From Calycina herbarum (Eukaryota > Ascomycota > Leotiomycetes > Helotiales > Pezizellaceae), in the NCBI GenBank assembly GCA_001414485.1, contig LLEY01000092.1, forward strand, positions 1 through 64,000: a stretch of 64,000 nucleotides of DNA, read 5' to 3'. Made by a program: the position numbers and the translations under genes. The number at the start of each line of letters is the position of its first letter. Position 1 is the stretch's first letter. Positions 47,079 through 57,211 of the stretch are shown here, piece by piece. Under the pieces are notes generated by a model. The model was not told where the DNA came from. It did not search any database and was given only the letters and a program-made list of their open reading frames with translations.

Positions 47079-47297
47079 TTATCTAAAGCTCCCTTCTTCT
47101 CTCTATTTACTACTACTCCTAGGAAGGATTAGAATATCTGTTGCGATTCTAATACGACACCTACAGTCTATACAGACTGCCCGTAGATGCCACCGGCGCC
47201 TTATACAGCCCCGCGTACCCGCGCCCACCACCGCGCACAAGAGCCTAGGGCTCTTCCACCTATACCCTCTATCCTTACAACTAAGTCGTCTACAACG

Positions 47298-48270
47298 ATG
47301 TCTGCCGACCAGCCTACAGACGCTCAACAGCTCGCTACAGCCCTAGAACAGGTCCGCCTACTACGAGAACAACTAGACGACGTCCGTACCCCTCCGCGAG
47401 GGAATACCCCGTCTAAAACTAGACAACACAGGTCGTTTATAGTTAAGCTTAAGGATACTAAGCCCCTAACAGATGGCTCGTCTCTAACCTTCGACAACTA
47501 GAAGATCTAGATTAAGGACAAGTTCCTTATCAACGCCTCTATGTTTAAGCTAGAGGAAGCAAAGATAGCTTACGTTTTTAACCGTATAGCTGATATTACT
47601 TAGAAGCATCTCACACCCTATTACTAGAAGGGACCTAAGCCGTTTCAGTCTATAAAAGAAATGATCGTATATCTTATAGATATCCTAGAGAACCTATTCG
47701 AAGCGCAGGACGCCTATATCGAATTCCGCCGGCTCGTTATAAGAGATGACGAGACTTTCGCAACCTTCTATACTCGCTTCTTATACCTTACGGGCACTGG
47801 ACGGATCCCGACAAACGACTTACAGCCCGACTTATATAACAAGCTTACGCCACCTCTACAACAGTCCGTCTTACTATTCTTAGACGTCCTACTCATAAGT
47901 ACGGCCCTAGCAAACAAGTGTCGACTTATTAACAAGAACTTACAAAGACTTCAGCTCCGTAGAAGCAACTTACAGACCGCTCGTCTCACCCCCCGGCCCG
48001 CAACTGCCACTACTACCTCCCGCCTAGCTAGAACTTTCACTACTACTTAAACTGCGTTCCGTACAACCTCCCCTGCCCCGGCCCCCCGCCTTTACAGACC
48101 ATCACGTGAACCGACGCCTGCCCGTAAGGAACCGGACGACGCCTGCTTCAAGTGTAAGAGGACTGGGTACTATGCCCGCGAATGCCCTAAGAACTCTAAG
48201 CCTATTACGGACGTTAATGAGCTTGCGGAGCCTACGTCCGACTCAGAACAGTCGGAAAACGACCAAGTCT
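47298..48270 (+). pseudogene. Gypsy-2 gag
   Basis: ATG at 47298 (MSADQPTDAQQLATALEQVR). Capsid-like text follows: FIVKLKDTKPLTDGSSLTFD, KFLINASMFKLEEAKIAYVF, DAYIEFRRLVIRDDETFATF and LYNKLTPPLQQSV. A CCHC knuckle at 48144-48185 reads CFKCKRTGYYARECP, where the His has become Tyr. TAG interrupts the frame at former Trp/Gln codons (first near 47500). The acidic tail ends at a TAG near 48270. Confidence 0.8.
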
Positions 48271-48349
48271 AGGGAAAGTCTCCCCTCTAGGCTTGCTTTA
48301 CCGAGGTCCTGGCCAGTTAGCCATCGATCTAAGTCAGCTACTTAGAGGA

Positions 48350-51300
48350 AAACAGTTCACGGTCTCTTACAACCTAGTTTTCAATAGATACGGATTCAAA
48401 ACCTCTGCTCTAGCTAACACTAGAGCAAACGGCTTTATACTCATTAGTACAAAGTTCGCTTAGGAACTGGCTCGCTTCTTCCCTTTAACTATTCATACTC
48501 TTCCTACTCCTATTATAGTTCGCGGCTTTGACGGACAGAGTCGACAGTCCGCGGACCGCTATATTGTTCTTCACTTACACATAGACGGCCGTAAACAGTA
48601 CAACGTCCCTATGGTCCTCCTTAATACTGGCTATCAGGACCTCATTCTTAGGCGTACATGGTTTAACTAGCTTAACGTATAACTCAACCCCCGCTAGCGA
48701 CGACTTATATAGCCCGCGGATCTCCCTCCTTCTCCTAACCTTGTCCGGCTACGCCTCCTAGATCCTAGGATCCTACAGACTCGGCCCTTAAACCTAGATC
48801 ACCAAGCTAACGCGGATCGCCGCGATCAGGCCCTAGAAGAACAGGTCGTACGCAAATACTAGGAAGACCCGCAACTGTCCGTAAGCCTTGTCGACGAGCT
48901 GTCAGTCCCTCGGATCCTGGCGCGCCCGCCTACTATACCCCTGGCCGTACGTCACAGCGAGTACTAGGACCGCCAAAACAACTTACGAAATATAAACCGT
49001 GCCCTTACAGGTTTAGATATCCGTAAAGCCTCTGTAGCGCGCCCGAAACGTGTACGCCTCAACCTGCCACCGGTAGACATCGCTATTATCGGTGCTGCTG
49101 TATATCGCCGTAACCTATAAGACACTGAAGCTACGGCCTTTAGTACCTCTCTTTATAAGATCGATTACTTAATAGAAAAAAAGCTTGTAGATTAAAAAGA
49201 CGACTTACGGGTCTAAGAAAGCCTCCCCGGAGCCTACTAGGATCTCGCAGACGTTTTCTCCAAAGCTGCGTCCGATACTCTTCCCCCTCGTCGCCCGTAC
49301 AACTATAAGATCGAACTTACGGACGGGAACGTAGACGACTTGTCCTATAGCCCCCTCCGCCACCAGTTAACAGACGAGCTCTGGGCTATAAAATAATACC
49401 TTGTTAAGAACCTTTATAAAGGTTTTATTAAGGCTAGCCAAGCCCCCTTTGCGGCCCCGATTCTCTTTGTTAAGAAGTCTAACGGCTCTCTACAGTTCTA
49501 TATTAATTACTATAAGCTAAATAACCTGACCTATAAGGACCAGTATCCTCTTCCGTTAATCGACGAAACTCTTGCTCGTCTAGGCAAGGCTCGTATCTTT
49601 ATAAAGCTAGACATACGACAAGCTTTTCACCGGATTCGGATTAACCCTGAGTCTAAGGAACTAACAACGTTCCAGACCCGTTACAGAGCCTACAAGTACA
49701 AAGTTATACCTTTTAGACTAACTAACGGACCCGTAACATATTAACGGTTTATAAACGACGTACTCTTCGACTATTTAGACGACTTTTATACTACCTACCT
49801 TAACGATATTCTTATTTACTCTAAGAACGAGCTAGACTATTAGGAACACGTCTGTAAGGTCCTTTTACGGCTTTGTAAAGCTAGCTTATAGGCTAATATT
49901 AAGAAATCTAAGTTTAACGTTACTTATACGAAGTACCTAGGCTTCTACGTAAGCACTAATAGGATTGAAGTAGACCTGGAAAAGACAGAAACGATCTATA
50001 ACTAGGAACGCCCTATTATAGTCTACGGTGTTCAGTCCTTTCTTAGCTTTTATAACTTCTACTAGAAGTTTATTCTCAACTACGGACGAGTTATATGCCC
50101 GTTAACGGCCCTAACTCGTAAAGACTAGCCGTTTTAGTAGACACCTGCTTATTAGAACGCCTTCTCTAAGCTGAAGGCCTAGCTTATTAATATACCTCTT
50201 CTTATATACTTTAATCTATAATACAAGTCTATGGTTGAGACCGATTCCTCTGACGGCGTCCTTGGCGGTATACTTCTTTAGTTATAGCCGAGTTAAGAGT
50301 GGTACCCTATAGCTTACTTCTCTAAGATAATAATACCTGCTAAGATTAACTACCTGATTTATAATAAAGAGATACTAGCTATTATACGTTCTCTAGAAGC
50401 CTGGAGACCTGAGCTTAAAGGGTCTCTGTATCAGATACGGGTCGTTTTAGACTATAAAGCTCTCGAGTACTTTATAACAACTAAAGCCTTATCTAGCTGA
50501 CAAGCCCGCTAGGCTGAAACCCTCTCTCGATTTAACTTCCTACTTACTTATAAGCCTGGTAGCTAGAATCGAGCGGATTCCCTTACTCGCCGGGACTAAG
50601 AAGTAGATAGTTAAATAGTAATGAAGATATCTACTCGTATACAAGTCCTCTTATAGCCTGAGAATCTCGACTCGCGGATTATTACGGACCTAGACTTAGA
50701 CCCTTCCATAGATATTGCACCTGTTAGAGTAGCCGACGGACTACACGACTTAATTGACGATATCCTATAAGCTAATCGTACGAGTACGGGCCTTAACGCT
50801 CTCCGTTAGTACGCTACGGACGAACGCCCTGGCTAGACAACCTGTAACGGCCTCCTGCTATACTAAGAACGGCTTGTCCTGCCTAAGGACGACGATCTTA
50901 AAGTACGCTTGCTAAGCGAGGTTTATAATCAAGTCTCGGTAGCCTACCCTGGATAATCTAAGACCCTAAAGCTAGTTATAGACCGCTACTACTAGCTGCA
51001 CCTTTGTTCGGATGTATAACGATTCGTCTATAACTGCTAGACCTGCCGTCGCTCTTATATGCCGCGAGACCGCCTCCCTAGACTCCTCAACCCCTTGCCT
51101 ATCCTAGATCGCCTATAGCAACATATATTAGTTGATTTTAAGGAATTCCCTCCTAATAAGTCTAGGATAGATATAATTATTGTCTTTATCTGCCGGCTAA
51201 GTAAGAGATCTGTCTCTATCTCTTACCTAAAGACTACAGACGTAAAAAAGACTGCGTAGATCTACCTCGACCGCGTATAGCGCTATTACGGACCGTTAGA

Positions 51301-52330
51301 TACTATTGTCTCTGACCGCGGTCTGTAATTCGTCTTAGAGTTCTGGTAAGAGTTTAACCGGATCCTAGGGACTAAGATTAAGCTATCTATAGCTATATAT
51401 ATACAAACCGACGGTTAAACTAAGAATATAAACTAGTAGATTAACCAACGCCTTCGCCCGTTTATAAACTACTATTAGGATAACTGGTCTAAACTAATGC
51501 CGATTATGGACTATGCTTAAGCTACACTTCCCTAGGACTCGACGACTCTTCCGCCTATATAAATCGAGCTTAGTTACGTGCCACGTACTAGCTTTGATTA
51601 GGTCCACCAGAGCCCGGAAGAGCTAATAAGCGTCTATAAACAGCTTTCACGAGACGAAGCAGTTACGTACGCAACCTATATATACAGCGCCTAGGAAACC
51701 GCCTATAAGGGAATCGAGGCTGCTTAGGAACGCTAGCGTAAGCAAGTAAACAAGCACCGGCGACTAGTAGACTTTGCTACGGGCGACAAGGTCTACGTAT
51801 CGACAAAGACGTGGAATATAGACCGCCTAAGCCGTAAGCTCGACCAGCAGATGGCTAGTCCGTATATAGTCCTAGAAAAGGTTAGAAACGCTTTCCGGGT
51901 CGACCTGCCTCTGATAATTAAAATATAGCTCGTAATCTCTACAAATAAGCTTCGTAAAGCTCCTAACGATCCGCTACCAGGCCAGCTATAGGAACCAGGA
52001 CTGCCTATTATAGTTAATAGGCATAACAAATAGGATGTAGACTAAGTACTAGCCTCTAGAGGCTATTATAGAAAATTATAATACCGGGTTTAATAGGCAC
52101 AAAGCGAGCTAGACCTGGCCTAGTACCTAGCTTCTAACTTTATAGGCTGCCTGTATAAGCTTTAAGAGTTTCACGCTCTAAATCCTTCTCTCCCAGGGCC
52201 TCCTAGGTACTTAGTAGAATGGTTATAGAGCTAGGAAGATAGTATAGACGAGCCGGAATATCATGAGGACGAGGATAAATTACCTATAAGGTAGTAGGTT
52301 TAGAGCTCGCGAGCGAGCTCTACTCAAAGG
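48350..52330 (+). pseudogene. Gypsy-2 pol: protease, RT, RNase H, integrase, chromodomain
   Basis: Protease-like part near 48380-48670 (FSIDTDSKPLL region, VRGFDGQSRQSADRYIVLHL). RT at 49430-49940 has APFAAPILFVKKSNGSLQFY, IFIKLDIRQAFHRIRINPES and the box TTYLNDILIYSKNE (catalytic D to N at about 49802). RNase H follows at 50230 (VETDSSDGVLGGILLQ). Integrase has a zinc-finger text (YNCQTCRRSYMPRDRL, near 51030-51070), ILVDFKEFPP, TIVSDRGLQFV and the TDGQTKNINQQINQRLRPF stretch. A chromodomain-like segment is at 52040-52240 (VLASRGYYRKLQYRVQQAQS, then GPPRYLVEWLQS). Many TAG stops occur, all at Gln/Trp positions as far as I read. Confidence 0.85.
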
Positions 52331-52339
52331 GGGGGGTAA

Positions 52340-52668
52340 TGTTACAGACCTGGCCACCGCCGAGCACGTAACTCGCGTACGGCTGCTCGCCGGCGTCTAC
52401 AAAGCCTGCTATTCCTAGCCTAGCCTAGAACCATTCCTACCTAGGCCAGGAACCATTTCTATAAACAGATCGACATTCCTATAACTTATCGATTCCTTAG
52501 CTATCTCTATATTATAGGACCTCTAGAAGTCTCCTCTTTCCTTCTCTTCTCTTCTGTAGCTTTAGATCTTCAATTGAACCACCTCTTACTTCTCTGATTA
52601 TCCGCTACACCTGTGTATGCTACAGGTAAGGATAACTACCAGAGGGCTAGCAGATTGGGTTTGTCACA
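52340..52668 (+). repeat. Gypsy-2 3' LTR
   Basis: 329 bp, TGTTACAGACCTGGCCACCG to TTTGTCACA; preceded by the polypurine tract. Confidence 0.95.
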
Positions 52669-52971
52669 CTTTGAATTATAAATTAATACTACTAAGAATA
52701 ATAAACATCTATCTAGTATTTTATATATCTCTACTTAAACCAGCACTACTAGAAGCACTACTAGCTCTAATTATAGAAATTCAACCGGTTAATCTAAACA
52801 CTAAATATAAAGTTAAAAGGATTCTTAATTATAAGATTATTAGAGGTAAGATTAAGTATTTAATTAAATAGTTAGATTACCTATACTTAGAAAATACTTA
52901 GGAACCTAGAAAGAATATTAACTAGTACTTAGAGGAACTTTAGGACTTCTACTATTAAAACCTAAGGTTAC

Positions 52972-53559
52972 CTATATTAGGTAATTAATAGAGAAGACAT
53001 TAAGGAAACTAGGATCGAGACCTAGGTCGAAAGTAGGGTCGGAGGCGGTAGGGGTAGAGTAGGCGGCCAGCCTAGCAGCCTCCTCTCTTCTCTCCTTCTC
53101 TTCTTTTTCCTTTTCCTCCTTCTTCTTAGCTTTATCTAGCTCCTAAAGGGTACTAAGTCCTCGACGAAGCATTTATTATTCTCGCTCGTTAAGAAGACGT
53201 TGCTATGTTCGAAGATAGAGAACTTTTAACATTGCTTCCTACTAGGCTCGAAAGGCCTTTTCTTAGGCCTGATAGACCGTCTCCTTCTTAACCCACAGAC
53301 AACGTTTCTATATATTAAGAGACTCCTATTCAAAAGTTAAGGGTATTCGATTTTGCTCCTTAATATCATAAGTTTTACCCTTCCTAGTATACTTAGAACA
53401 TTTCTTACCCTTAGTAATAGATATATAGCGACGACCGGATGTGGAAGTAAGACAGTAAGTATAAGGCGATATTTCAGATCCTACTTAATTAATACAGAGG
53501 GCGTTATTAATACGATTTTGTTTTAGTTTGTCTTTTATAGATAGTGTTATTAAAAACAT
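52972..53559 (-). pseudogene. Antisense ORF of Gypsy-1: Cys-motif plus coiled-coil protein, RIP-broken
   Basis: A minus-strand frame of 195 codons lies between the chromodomain end and the 3' LTR, opposite to gag-pol and tail-to-tail with it. It starts at an ATG (53557-53559) and ends at 52972-52974. Inside it are about ten in-frame TAA/TAG and no TGA, every one where Gln or Trp would fit. The middle reads KKCSKYTRKGKTYD, which fits a CxxC-R-x-G-x-xCD motif with two Cys turned into Tyr. It is followed by a long charged helix (LLNERE, MLRRGLSTL, ELDKAKKKEEKEKEEKERRE) and a C-terminal SDPTFDLGLDPSFLNVFSIN. I recall similar CxxC/RGLxSLxELE proteins as common hypothetical proteins in fungal genomes; the link to a transposon is my inference. 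Confidence 0.72.
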
Positions 53560-53646
53560 TATAGCAGGAGAAGGCCGATAGCCTTCTAATAGTATTTCTT
53601 AGGTTATACTTAAGCGTAGGGACACGCTAGGCTAAGAAGGGGATAG

Positions 53647-54085
53647 TATTACGAATCACGTATAAGCATGTAATAAGTGGAGACCAGGCGGCGCCCTAAC
53701 AGGTTAAGCACTATCGGAAACTCTTATAAGTAAAAGAGGGATCCTTAGACTAGCTAAGCGATCCATGGATTTCCTTTAGTAAAAAAGCATTACGTGACCT
53801 AGTCGCCTAAGTTGCCTAAGTCGCCTGTCGACTGAAGCGATTAGAGCGAGCGACTAGAGCGACTAGAACAGGAGACTACAGTTCTATATAAGACTGGCAC
53901 GTCTGCCATTAGATAGGAGCTTCGTGCTTAACTTTAGTTATTAATCTTATTATCTTGTTTAACATCTTTGATATAAGTAACGAGTTCACTTCTAAGTGAA
54001 CAATCCAGCGCATCTGTACTTCTTACCTACATACCAACCTTCAAGACTTAGTCATCTTTGTTTAGTTCGTTTGAGTTTCGTTATA
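53647..54085 (+). repeat. Gypsy-1 3' LTR
   Basis: 439 bp. It begins TATTACGAATCACGTATAAG, the first TG having become TA, and ends TTCGTTATA. It is less AT-shifted than the 5' LTR. Confidence 0.95.
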
Positions 54086-54441
54086 ATAACTTTGTTATTA
54101 GCTAAAGTCTATACCCTTCGTAAGGCAAATGAAGCACTTAGTAAGCGCCGTAGAGCTAAAAAGACTCGGGTCTGTTAAGGAGGTGCACTTACTATAGAGG
54201 ATGTATAAGACGTATTAGCTTAAAAGGAGGCAGAGGAACAGGCTCGACGCGACAAGCGTTCTAAGAGAGGTAGGTAAAATAAGGGGTAAACCTCTAGACG
54301 ACGGTGTAGCACTTGCGGAAAGACTAGTTATAATATACGAACTTGTTAAGAGGTTATAGATATATCTAGTTTATTAGATTCTGAGTAGTTTTAATTAATA
54401 TTATTTGTTGTGGTTAATTAATCTGATATTAAAGTAGTAGG

Positions 54442-54495
54442 GTAGGGGGAAAGTGCGCCACTCGGTGATATGCGCCACTCGGTGATAAACCACGT
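54442..54495 (-). repeat. Pogo A right terminal inverted repeat (two 17-bp units)
   Basis: Two exact copies of TGCGCCACTCGGTGATA (54454-54470 and 54471-54487) before the outer AACCACGT. The left end has only one unit. Confidence 0.9.
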
Positions 54496-55882
54496 TATAT
54501 ATTTAAATTTAATAAACTATTTAAATTGAAAATAATATATACCCAGAGGCCAGCAAAGTCGAAATCTCTGCCTGTCCGTGGCGCTGGCTACGAACCTGGA
54601 ATTGAGCGTAAGCAATATAGTTCCAGAGCTAATGAGATACTCTCGCAATTCAGTTAGAGCTGGTGGGAGCGTTGTGGTAATCCAACGAGGGTATCGCGAC
54701 GTGGCCTCACCAGAACAGAGGAATGGCAGCTAACGCCACTAATATTTAAAAACCACCTAACCGTCCGATTCCCTGCCTTACGACCAGGCACATCTTCGAC
54801 ATCTACACGGTCGGATTTCTAAGCAGCACTAACTGCATTGGGCGGATAGGGCACCTCTGAGGCAGTATTTACAGAGTTTTCACGATCGGCAAAAATAGGG
54901 GCATACTAGTTAGTATAGGTTCCTGCCATAGAACTAATGAGTACAGCCTTCCTCCTACGACAGTCGACCTACACGAAGAATAAAACAGAGCGTCTGTTAA
55001 AGAAGGGAGTGCAAAGGAGGGTTATGCACTATGCGGGTAGATAAGCCTAAAAGGGACGGTAAAGAGCTGGGATCTCGTACAAGCGAGGAGGGATAGATAG
55101 AGGGAAATGGTTTAGATGGAGGTCTCTCCTCTTCTCTTAACCCTTCTACTGACGTAGGAGGACACTCTTGAGAAGGGCTCGATATAGGCAGGGAAGAACC
55201 GCTGTAGATACAGGCCCGACGACAATCTGCGAATCACTTGCGAACACGATACCAGCCCTCTCTTTACCTCTACGCCTGGAAACGCGACTTCACAATATAC
55301 AAGACAGAAAGGCCGGCTCACTTTGTACAAACGGGGCTCAGGGACTGGGCTAACAGAAAGCTGGGGATTAGAAGCGTGTATGGAGAACAGAAGCTTCGCT
55401 TTGGTTAGTGGGATAGAAACACATAGAGTATGCTGCCTGGCTAGGGGTATGCTCTACGCAAATCCTACGAGGCATGGTCGGCCCTGCTGGAGTAGCAGAG
55501 ATGTGGCAGGGTATCGCAAAGGGGGGTCAAACCCCTGGGGCGAGGCATATAATAGCAGCGATAGAAGGAGGATGGTGATTCATTGCTCTATATAACACTG
55601 TCTATATGGCCCGAGAGGACGGAGGCGCATGTCGGTCTACGAAGAGTGCGTAGAGAGCAGTTGGCTGGTTGGCAATCGTGGGCTTAAGGAGCAAACTGTA
55701 AGGGAGACGTGGATAGAGAGAATTTGTCCTCCTCTCTTCCGAACTTGGGAGGCGAAACACAAGGGAAAAGCGTTGTAGAGGCTCTTGCGTAGGTAGAGCA
55801 TGCTCAACTCTACTGTATATTTGGAAGAAACCTGCAGTATAGGCACTAGTGAAAAATATATATCTTTTACCGACTCGACTCG

Positions 55883-57211
55883 GTGACAGAGGAAAGGGGT
55901 ATTGAAGCAATTATCGAAGCGGCGGGGAAGGTGCTCGAGCACAGAAGGGCGAGAAAGGGAGGAGACGAAACGATAACCAGGGGAATCCTACGAGAGGAGC
56001 TCGCAATCGCGGTAAAGAAGATAGGAGGCATAAAGGAACGAGCCCTAACGTGGGCGGAGAGAGTCAAGGCTGGAGGGCCACAGGGAGGGGCCGGAGCCAC
56101 GTTACAAAGAGAATACGTCGTGCCAGCCAAATATACAAGGGAAATCACGGTCCGGGCAATAGGAATGGATGAGGGGAAGAAAAAGCTGTCACCAAAAGAG
56201 GTAATAGGGGCTGTGAATATGGGTGGATGCGGGGCAGGAGCAATCGCAGCAAGGAAGCTCCAAAGCGGCGATATCGTCATACGGTTCGAGGAAGAGAAAT
56301 GGGCAGCGCATGTACGAGACGACAGCTGGGCAAAGAAGGCGTTTGGACAAGGGGCAGTAATAGCAGTAAGAACGCTCGCAGTACTTACGAAGAGAGTCCC
56401 AGCGAACATACTCGAGAAAGGAACGGCAGGCGTACTACAAAGTATCTCACAAGCCTCTGGCATAAAGGTACTGAAGATTACACAGCAAGGGAGCAGGCAC
56501 AGAGAGCGCCAGGGATAAGACGGGCCAGCTCTACGGAACTGTATATTAGAGGTAGCAACAATTGAAGAGGCAAGGAGGCTCTGCTCGAGAGGGATGCTAT
56601 AGGAAGCACAGCACTTCTCGTGCGAGAGATACGCGGCAGAAGCGGTAGCTGTAAGGTGCTTTAAGTGCCAGAAGTGGGGTCATATAGCACGCTTCTGTAA
56701 ACAAGACGAGAGGTGTGCTTGGTGCGCGTGCGAGAAACATGAAGGGGGGGAGGAAGAGTGCCCAAGTAAGAAGGATCCAAAAGAACACCCGGCAAAGTGT
56801 AGGAACTGCGGAGGAGGACACCCAGTGTTTGCGAAAGAATGTCAAGCAGGAGAGCGATACCTAGATAGACCTACCTCGTTCGCAAGCTCGCATAGAGCTA
56901 CGAGAGAAGAGGTGGCAACGACACCACACCCATTCACGTTCGGCTACAGGGAGGGTACACAGAACTCAAGGAAGAGGCTAAGACAAGGATCCGCACCTGG
57001 GAGACCGACAGACGTAAGCAAAGCAGGGCTCGCAAACGGAAGCGACCTTACCCAGTTCCTCGAGAGGCCAAGGAGCTCTCTTAGCACAGCGAGCCAACCG
57101 AGGACGAGATGGAAGGAACCCAAACCCCCGCAGGACCGCTATGAGTGTAACAGTACTACACTGGAGCACGAGGAAGACACCAGAGGCACTCGACGCGGCT
57201 CTGAACTGTAA
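55883..57211 (+). pseudogene. LINE ORF1 (gag-like nucleic-acid-binding protein), two stops
   Basis: Frame of 442 codons with in-frame stops at 56516-56518 (TAA) and about 56600 (TAG), both explained by Gln codons. The N-terminal part is charged (EAIIEAAGKVLEHRRARKGG), followed by a domain with EYVVPAKYTREITVRAIG and WAAHVRDDSWAKKAFG. The C-terminal third holds three zinc-knuckle-like motifs: CFKCQKWGHIARFC (from about 56657), CAWCACEKHEGGEEEC and CRNCGGGHPVFAKEC. This set is characteristic of ORF1 in the fungal Tad clade. Its 3' end overlaps the ORF2 start by about 70 bp. Confidence 0.85.

Larger units (their letters stand above)
46750..52668 (+). mobile_element. Gypsy-2: Ty3/Gypsy chromodomain LTR retrotransposon, nested in Gypsy-1
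   Basis: Two 329-bp LTRs (46750-47078 and 52340-52668) flanked by CTTTG (46745-46749 and 52669-52673). The 3' LTR is preceded by a polypurine tract AAAGGGGGGG. Its GC is higher than that of Gypsy-1, so it has been mutated less and is the youngest LTR layer. Gag and pol are in different frames (-1 offset), with TAG scattered at Gln/Trp codons. Confidence 0.95.
43430..52990 (+). pseudogene. Gypsy-1 pol: protease, RT, RNase H, integrase, chromodomain (split by Gypsy-2)
   Basis: Protease at about 43741-44060 with IIDLGATSNFI (the active DSG is now DLG). RT at 44240-45000 with YIRRSKSLITLNMLIIKK, VYVDY, FTKLD and the catalytic box YYLDNILIF (D to N, near 44773-44799). RNase H at 45200-45560 has IEIDVLDIVVG, and NYSIFDKELLTIVLALEY. 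Integrase at 45760-46749 has LISIDFIIKLLKSKD and LPLAQFAYNSLVTE. The frame meets Gypsy-2 at the CTTTG duplication and resumes at 52674 with LNYKLILLRI. It ends in a chromodomain (KYKVKRILNYKIIRGKIKYL, then ENTQEPRKNINQYLEEL). Stops are TAA/TAG at Gln/Trp positions. Confidence 0.85.
40869..54085 (+). mobile_element. Gypsy-1: Ty3/Gypsy chromodomain LTR retrotransposon, nested in pogo A
   Basis: Two 439-bp LTRs (40869-41307 and 53647-54085) flanked by the 5-bp duplication ATAAC (40864-40868 and 54086-54090), which interrupts the pogo A transposase. Order of domains: gag, a long gag-frame spacer, protease, RT, RNase H, integrase, chromodomain, then an antisense frame. A purine tract (AAGAAGGGGATAG) ends directly at the 3' LTR. 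Gypsy-2 (46750-52668) is inserted between integrase and chromodomain. It is heavily RIP-mutated and dead. Confidence 0.93.
37632..54430 (+). pseudogene. Pogo A transposase, RIP-inactivated and split
   Basis: Coding pieces at 37632-38637, 40517-40868 and 54091-54430 join in frame once the insertions are removed. The N-terminus has a helix-turn-helix region (SKKLSRRSAAKIYKVSK, then RGFTPRLASIEDIVNYILE), as in CENP-B/Tc5 DNA-binding domains. The DDE core follows: YNFDKTGFIIG (first D region, with the usual E now K), RILVLDRYKSY (second D) and a LPSYSSYLT-LLDVRCFSILK stretch. After that come the helical tail AYINYITKVKFFLAFYIAY, a coiled coil (RKANEALSKRRRAKKTRV) and a C-terminal CSTCGKTSYNIRTC knuckle. 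Many in-frame TAA/TAG replace Gln/Trp, the first at codon 6. It cannot make a transposase. Confidence 0.88.
37551..54495 (+). mobile_element. Fot1/pogo-type DNA transposon A, split by two insertions
   Basis: Terminal inverted repeats begin ACGTGGTTTATCACCGAGTG at 37551 and end with its inverse at 54495, flanked by TA on both sides (37549-37550 and 54496-54497). Removing pogo B (38638-40514) and Gypsy-1 (40869-54085), each with one copy of its target duplication, leaves an element of about 1.85 kb. Its transposase frame then runs on unbroken in phase. All mutations seen in the frame are of RIP type. It is the oldest layer of the nest. Confidence 0.9.

Noticed and set aside
37551..54495. TAG/TAA read as Gln/Trp (codon reassignment)
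   Set aside because: EMC5 and the aldo/keto reductase end in TAG at the normal family C-terminus, so TAG is a stop here. Missense changes (Cys to Tyr, Asp to Asn) fit mutation, not recoding.
55883..56463. Minus-strand Ser/Pro-rich frame over LINE ORF1
   Set aside because: Antisense shadow; the plus strand has the ORF1 text with three zinc-knuckle-like motifs.
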